A stretch of 34,876 nucleotides of DNA, from contig JAFTRA010000024.1 in assembly GCA_017462485.1 (NCBI GenBank), positions 1-34,876 of the forward strand. The letters run 5' to 3'. Origin of the DNA: Clostridia bacterium (GTDB taxonomy: Bacteria; Bacillota; Clostridia; Oscillospirales; CAG-272). Position numbers and translations under genes: made by a program. Positions 32,001 to 34,876 of the stretch are shown one piece after another. Position 1 is the stretch's first letter; every line of letters begins with the position of its first letter. Below the pieces are notes generated by a model. It was not told the origin of the DNA. It ran no database searches and worked only from the letters and a program-made list of their open reading frames with translations.

Positions 32001-32244
32001 AAAAGTCGTCAAAGTTAATTACCGTCGCGGATTAGTAATATTTGAAGATGATATTGGTGACTACGGTTATTTTGAAGTATTAGGTAGTGATGATTTTAAA
32101 CCCGACGAGATAATTATTGGCAACCTTCACTCTTTGGGAGGTGAAACTATTATCAAGCAAAGCACCAAAGAAAAGGTTGATATTTGCATAGAAGACTATG
32201 GGATGTCCTATAAAATCGCGATGGAAATGGTGTTTAGAAAATGA
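31993..32244 (+). CDS. Small hypothetical protein (83 residues)
   Basis: No family is recognised. The sequence alternates in a beta-strand pattern in its first half (GKVVKVNYRRGLVIFEDDIG, then YGYFEVLG) and could be a small barrel of OB or SH3-like kind; the end is helical (GMSYKIAMEMVFRK). AAGGTG lies 7 nt before the ATG. The start region sits in the hsdS-end relic C, and the stop touches relic B. AT-rich like the other cargo. Possibly a DNA-mimic, nucleic-acid-binding or anti-restriction helper, but nothing in the sequence proves it. Confidence 0.6.
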   Translation: MIGKVVKVNYRRGLVIFEDDIGDYGYFEVLGSDDFKPDEIIIGNLHSLGGETIIKQSTKEKVDICIEDYGMSYKIAMEMVFRK

Positions 32245-32301
32245 AACAGAGCTTTGAGAAGCTTGAAACACGAAAAAGCTTTAATGCAAAAATATTTTTA
32301 A
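32241..32301 (+). pseudogene. hsdS 3'-end remnant, relic B
   Basis: Read with one frame change it encodes SFEKLETRK then ALMQKYF and stop, against SLEKLETLKKALIQKYFG at the end of hsdS. About 60 bp align with roughly 80 percent identity and a 2-bp deletion. It carries more of the coding end than relic C, so it is probably what is left of a second hsdS gene or of a recombination with one. Confidence 0.7.
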
Positions 32302-32319
32302 TAAGAAAGGAATTTAACT

Positions 32320-32883
32320 TTGAAAAATAATGATTTTATTAAAATGGTAGACGAAGATATAATTAGATGTGATGTTGTGATAACAACTCGTCAAGGTGTT
32401 ATGGACTTGTTAAACGAATTAATGGGTAAGTATTCTAAGGTGTCTAATAACTTCCCCAATATAGAGATGAATTCGCTATTGTTTAAGATGCATCCTAATG
32501 TTCCTATGGAAAATATAAGAACGATTCAAGGATTCTTGAAAGCATATAGACTCAATAACTGCGAAGACTATAAATTCGATGAATCGGTACATAATGGAAT
32601 TAATGTTATAACCAACATTTCAAACAATAACGAAAATACTATTAATTTACAAAACTTTTCGGAAGTTCGTAATAAAATAGAAGAAATGAGCTCATTAACA
32701 GATTCAGAAATTGATGAAATTTTATCTAAGATTGATGAACTCGAAAATATCGTTAATTCTTCAGATCGCAAAACAAAAAAATGGGATAAAGCAAAAGGTA
32801 TTATAAATTGGATTGCCACCAAAGGAGTCGATGTAGCAATGACGGTTATTCCGCTCTTGATGAAAATCGGTGCAACATCTTAA
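32320..32883 (+). CDS. Hypothetical 187-residue cargo protein with N-rich linker and hydrophobic tail
   Basis: The start is probably the TTG at 32320, 9 nt after AAGAAAGG; the next ATG (32344) would remove eight residues. Residues 1-88 appear helical. Residues 92-112 are asparagine-rich with alternating hydrophobic residues (NVITNISNNNENTINLQN). Residues 113-148 look like a helical hairpin or coiled coil (SEIDEILSKIDELENIV). Residues 160-183 are amphipathic to hydrophobic (IINWIATKGVDVAMTVIPLL) and could contact or enter the membrane. No family is recognised. It lies 20 bp before the small membrane protein and its Abi-alpha partner, in the same direction, and may belong to that system. Confidence 0.6.
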   Translation: MKNNDFIKMVDEDIIRCDVVITTRQGVMDLLNELMGKYSKVSNNFPNIEMNSLLFKMHPNVPMENIRTIQGFLKAYRLNNCEDYKFDESVHNGINVITNISNNNENTINLQNFSEVRNKIEEMSSLTDSEIDEILSKIDELENIVNSSDRKTKKWDKAKGIINWIATKGVDVAMTVIPLLMKIGATS

Positions 32884-32903
32884 TATTAGCGAGGTAGTAT
32901 ACT

Positions 32904-33125
32904 ATGGAAAAAGAAATTATCGTTGCGATAATAAGTGCGAGTGGTGTTGTTTTGGCGGCACTGATAGCGGGTGCTTTTTCGTTAGTCAAAAGAAGCAAAG
33001 AAAACAAAAATACCAATATAAATATTAAACAAAAACAAACTCTTTTTAATAAAGGTAATCAAGTAGGAATTCAAAACAACTATGGTTCCAACAACAGCAC
33101 GACAGGAGACAAAAAAGATGAGTGA
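32904..33125 (+). CDS. Single-span membrane protein with C-terminal QVGxQNNYG motif
   Basis: 73 residues. Residues 5-28 form one membrane helix (IIVAIISASGVVLAALIAGA), followed by a basic KRSK that would keep the tail in the cytoplasm. Residues 41-61 (IKQKQTLFNKGNQVGIQNNY and G) match residues 7-27 of the next protein at 15 of 21 positions. The end is a polar N/S/T tail. GAGGTAG lies 6 nt before the ATG, and the last 8 bp overlap the next gene. A membrane anchor that displays a motif shared with the soluble neighbour suggests direct interaction through this motif, by beta-stacking or amyloid-like templating (inference). No named family. Confidence 0.75.
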   Translation: MEKEIIVAIISASGVVLAALIAGAFSLVKRSKENKNTNINIKQKQTLFNKGNQVGIQNNYGSNNSTTGDKKDE

Positions 33126-33198
33126 TGAATTAGTCATAGAACAGAAACAAGGTTTGGGTAATGCTGGAACGCAGGTAGGCGTTCAAAACAACTATGGT
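33024..33198 (+). repeat. Duplicated motif-coding segments in adjacent genes
   Basis: 33024-33086 (end of the membrane-protein gene) and 33136-33198 (start of the Abi-alpha gene) encode the same 21-residue motif. They share an identical 17-bp stretch (TTCAAAACAACTATGGT at 33070-33086 and 33182-33198). The rest differs at many silent sites, so the copies are old or under selection at the protein level. Confidence 0.75.
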
Positions 33199-33930
33199 CT
33201 TTCTCCTGTTGAGGCAACTAGGATGGCGTTTGAAATTTTTAGAGAGTATTACCCGCAACTGAGAGAAGAAGCACTCAAAGAATTAAACAATTTAGTTGAA
33301 GAGAAACTGAGTTCAATTCCTCAAGAACTTATAGACTCACCCAAGCCAAGAATTGCTGTTCCAACATTGCAAAATGCAAGCATTACAGAAGAACGAGAAG
33401 TTAGGGAACTTTATGCAAATCTTCTCGCAAATTCAATGAACAAAGTAGTGAAAAATGGTGTTCATCCTGGCTTCGTTGAAATCATCAAGCAACTTTCGCC
33501 AGATGAGGCTAAAATAATACGGTATCTGCGTATTCATAAACGAATTCCTACGTTAGGATTAAAGATAGATAAAACAGATTCTTCTCATGTAGTCTATGTT
33601 AAAGAGTTTTCAAATGTGCCGGAATTATCAATGTGTGAAAATATATATGATAGCCAAAAATATATTGATAACCTGGTTAGATTAGGGTTGGTAGAGCGAT
33701 CACCGGATGGTACATACATATCGAACGAAAGTGTATATGAGCCACTTAAAAATCACCCATTCATTAAAAACAAGTATCAAAATATTGAGAAGCAATCTGC
33801 GACAATCGATAATTTTAGTAAAATAGATTACGTAAAAGGATACTGTGAGTTGACTTCTTTTGGAGAGAGTTTTTGCTCGATTTGCCTTGAAACACAAAAA
33901 GTTATCATATTAAAAGCGCAAGAAGGTTAA
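33118..33930 (+). CDS. Abi-alpha (DUF4393-like) abortive-infection protein with N-terminal QVGxQNNYG motif
   Basis: 270 residues from the ATG at 33118 (AGGAGA 8 nt before it); a longer frame starts at 33082 but lacks a ribosome binding site. Residues 7-27 are the Q/N/G-rich motif shared with the preceding membrane protein. Residues of about 75-160 match the Abi-alpha/DUF4393 pattern: KPRIAVPTLQNASITEE, REVRELYANLLANSMNK, HPGFVEIIKQLSPDEAKII, then a winged-helix-like YIDNLVRLGLVERSPDG. Abi-alpha proteins are linked to abortive phage infection; their mechanism is poorly known. The overlap with the membrane-protein gene argues that they work together. hsdR starts 4 bp after its stop, so it sits fully inside the restriction operon. 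Confidence 0.78.
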   Translation: MSDELVIEQKQGLGNAGTQVGVQNNYGLSPVEATRMAFEIFREYYPQLREEALKELNNLVEEKLSSIPQELIDSPKPRIAVPTLQNASITEEREVRELYANLLANSMNKVVKNGVHPGFVEIIKQLSPDEAKIIRYLRIHKRIPTLGLKIDKTDSSHVVYVKEFSNVPELSMCENIYDSQKYIDNLVRLGLVERSPDGTYISNESVYEPLKNHPFIKNKYQNIEKQSATIDNFSKIDYVKGYCELTSFGESFCSICLETQKVIILKAQEG

Positions 33931-33934
33931 AACT

Positions 33935-34876
33935 ATGACCAACTTTGATTTCCTAAAACAAACAACCGATTTTAACACGTTTAGTGACGTTGCGATATCG
34001 GCGGAAAAGTTAATATACATAGATCCGGCGGCATGTGTATTTAATTGCCGACGTGCTATGGAATTTGCGGTCAAATGGATGTATTCAGTTGACCGCGACC
34101 TCGTTATGCCTTATGAGGATAATCTACATCTACTTATAAACTCCGAAGAGTTCCGAGATATCGTTGGAAACGACGTTTGGCGCAGAATGGATTTGATACG
34201 CAAGATGGGTAACGACGTTGCTCATAAGAGCAAGGAGATTGCAGAAGATCAAGCAGAACTCTGCCTTGAGAACCTTTTCGTCTTCCTCGATGAAGTGGCA
34301 TATCTCTACGCGCCCGAATACACCGAACAGCATTTCGACAAGAGCCTACTTAAGAAGGACGAGCCTACGACCACACCCGTAGCAGCCGTTCCCGATATTG
34401 ACTTTGAGGCATTACTCAAGGAAAACGAAGCACTCAAGGCTGAACTTACCGCACGTCGTGAGGAACAGCAGCAGACCTACGTTCCGAAGCCTCTTGATAT
34501 TTCCGAATATAAGACGAGAAAGATATACATCGACTGGATGCTCCGCGATGCAGGATGGACCCTTGGCAAGGACTGGGAAAACGAGGTTGAGCTCTACGGT
34601 ATGCTGAATCAGAGCGAGGTTGGTTATGCCGATTACGTTCTCTTTGACGATTCTCATAAGCCTCTTGCAGTTCTCGAAGCAAAACGCACCTGCGTTGACG
34701 TTGCCAAAGGCAGACAACAGGCAAAGCTCTATGCAGACCTTCTCGAGCAGAAATACGGCAGAAGACCCGTTATATTCCTTTCAAACGGTTTTGATACACG
34801 CATCTGGAATGACAAATACTATCCCGAGAGACGCGTGGCATCTATCTATTCAAAGCGCGACCTTGAAAAGCTCTTC
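33935..34876 (+). CDS. hsdR: Type I restriction endonuclease subunit, N-terminal part (cut by window edge)
   Basis: 314 codons are visible and the frame is open at the edge. Residues of about 20-125 resemble the DUF4145 domain (FNCRRAMEFAVKWMY, then IRKMGNDVAHKSKEI), common at the start of one HsdR subgroup. A coiled-coil linker (160-180) follows. From about 190 the HSDR_N nuclease domain begins, with the PD-(D/E)xK residues D233 (YADYVLF) and E248-A-K250 (LAVLEAKRT). The helicase motor should lie beyond the window. It translocates and cuts unmodified DNA with HsdM and HsdS. Its codon use resembles hsdM and the host, unlike the cargo just upstream. AGAAGG precedes the ATG. Confidence 0.92.
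   Translation, partial: MTNFDFLKQTTDFNTFSDVAISAEKLIYIDPAACVFNCRRAMEFAVKWMYSVDRDLVMPYEDNLHLLINSEEFRDIVGNDVWRRMDLIRKMGNDVAHKSKEIAEDQAELCLENLFVFLDEVAYLYAPEYTEQHFDKSLLKKDEPTTTPVAAVPDIDFEALLKENEALKAELTARREEQQQTYVPKPLDISEYKTRKIYIDWMLRDAGWTLGKDWENEVELYGMLNQSEVGYADYVLFDDSHKPLAVLEAKRTCVDVAKGRQQAKLYADLLEQKYGRRPVIFLSNGFDTRIWNDKYYPERRVASIYSKRDLEKLF

Noticed and set aside
33024-33198. CRISPR-like or tandem DNA repeat
   Set aside because: Only two copies, in coding frame, with many silent differences; it is a protein motif duplication, not a DNA repeat array.
30417-34876. Phase-variable specificity switching by inversion of hsdS segments
   Set aside because: The relics are in direct, not inverted, orientation, are too short to carry recognition domains, and no recombinase gene is present in the window.

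Overview
The window looks like a chromosomal segment of a Gram-positive anaerobe of the Clostridia (Bacillota), probably gut-associated. The support is indirect: Clostridia-type ECF sigma/DUF4367 pairs, strong GGAGG-type ribosome binding sites, TTGACA/TATAAT promoters, a tetrahydrofolate riboswitch in front of an ECF folate transporter, and a very large secreted YD-repeat protein. No rRNA, tRNA, CRISPR array, transposase or integrase was seen.

Layout. 1-5560 (minus): a huge secreted DNRLRE/YD-repeat (RHS-type) protein running off the left edge, preceded by a small secreted beta-rich protein. 5805-7172 (plus): an ECF sigma factor and a membrane-anchored DUF4367 protein with promoter and terminator. 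7218-11442: three peptidases (M29 and PepD on minus, M18 on plus; the M18 promoter carries a perfect 20-bp palindrome). 11460-12959 (minus): YbaK/EbsC deacylase, TrmO-like tRNA methyltransferase, MIF-like tautomerase. 13021-15113 (minus): THF riboswitch, folT, folC. 15345-16910 (plus): nitroreductase and exonuclease III. 16925-19181 (plus): an HTH-XRE/PfkB-kinase fusion and a class II aldolase.

19194-26994 is a carbohydrate locus. A GH2 beta-mannosidase-like enzyme and a five-gene operon (2-hydroxyacid dehydrogenase, glycerophosphodiesterase, rhamnulose-1-phosphate aldolase, two SGNH esterases) have promoters built on the same 44-bp block, and a DeoR-type regulator is transcribed divergently from the operon. 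The shared block, with half-sites that also sit in the deoR promoter, predicts that one regulator controls all three units. The GH2 gene also has a leader with three consecutive hairpins.

27176-34876 (plus) is a defence island: Fic protein, HsdM, a three-segment membrane protein, HsdS, several AT-rich cargo genes and HsdR (cut by the right edge). Copies of the hsdS 3' end recur between the cargo genes, which looks like serial cassette insertion or decay of extra hsdS genes. The most unusual feature is a small membrane protein followed by an Abi-alpha (DUF4393-like) protein. They share a 21-residue Q/N/G-rich motif (15 of 21 identical), C-terminal to the membrane segment in one and N-terminal in the other. 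That arrangement resembles receptor-effector pairs linked by amyloid-type signalling motifs and is the best candidate for an undescribed system here.
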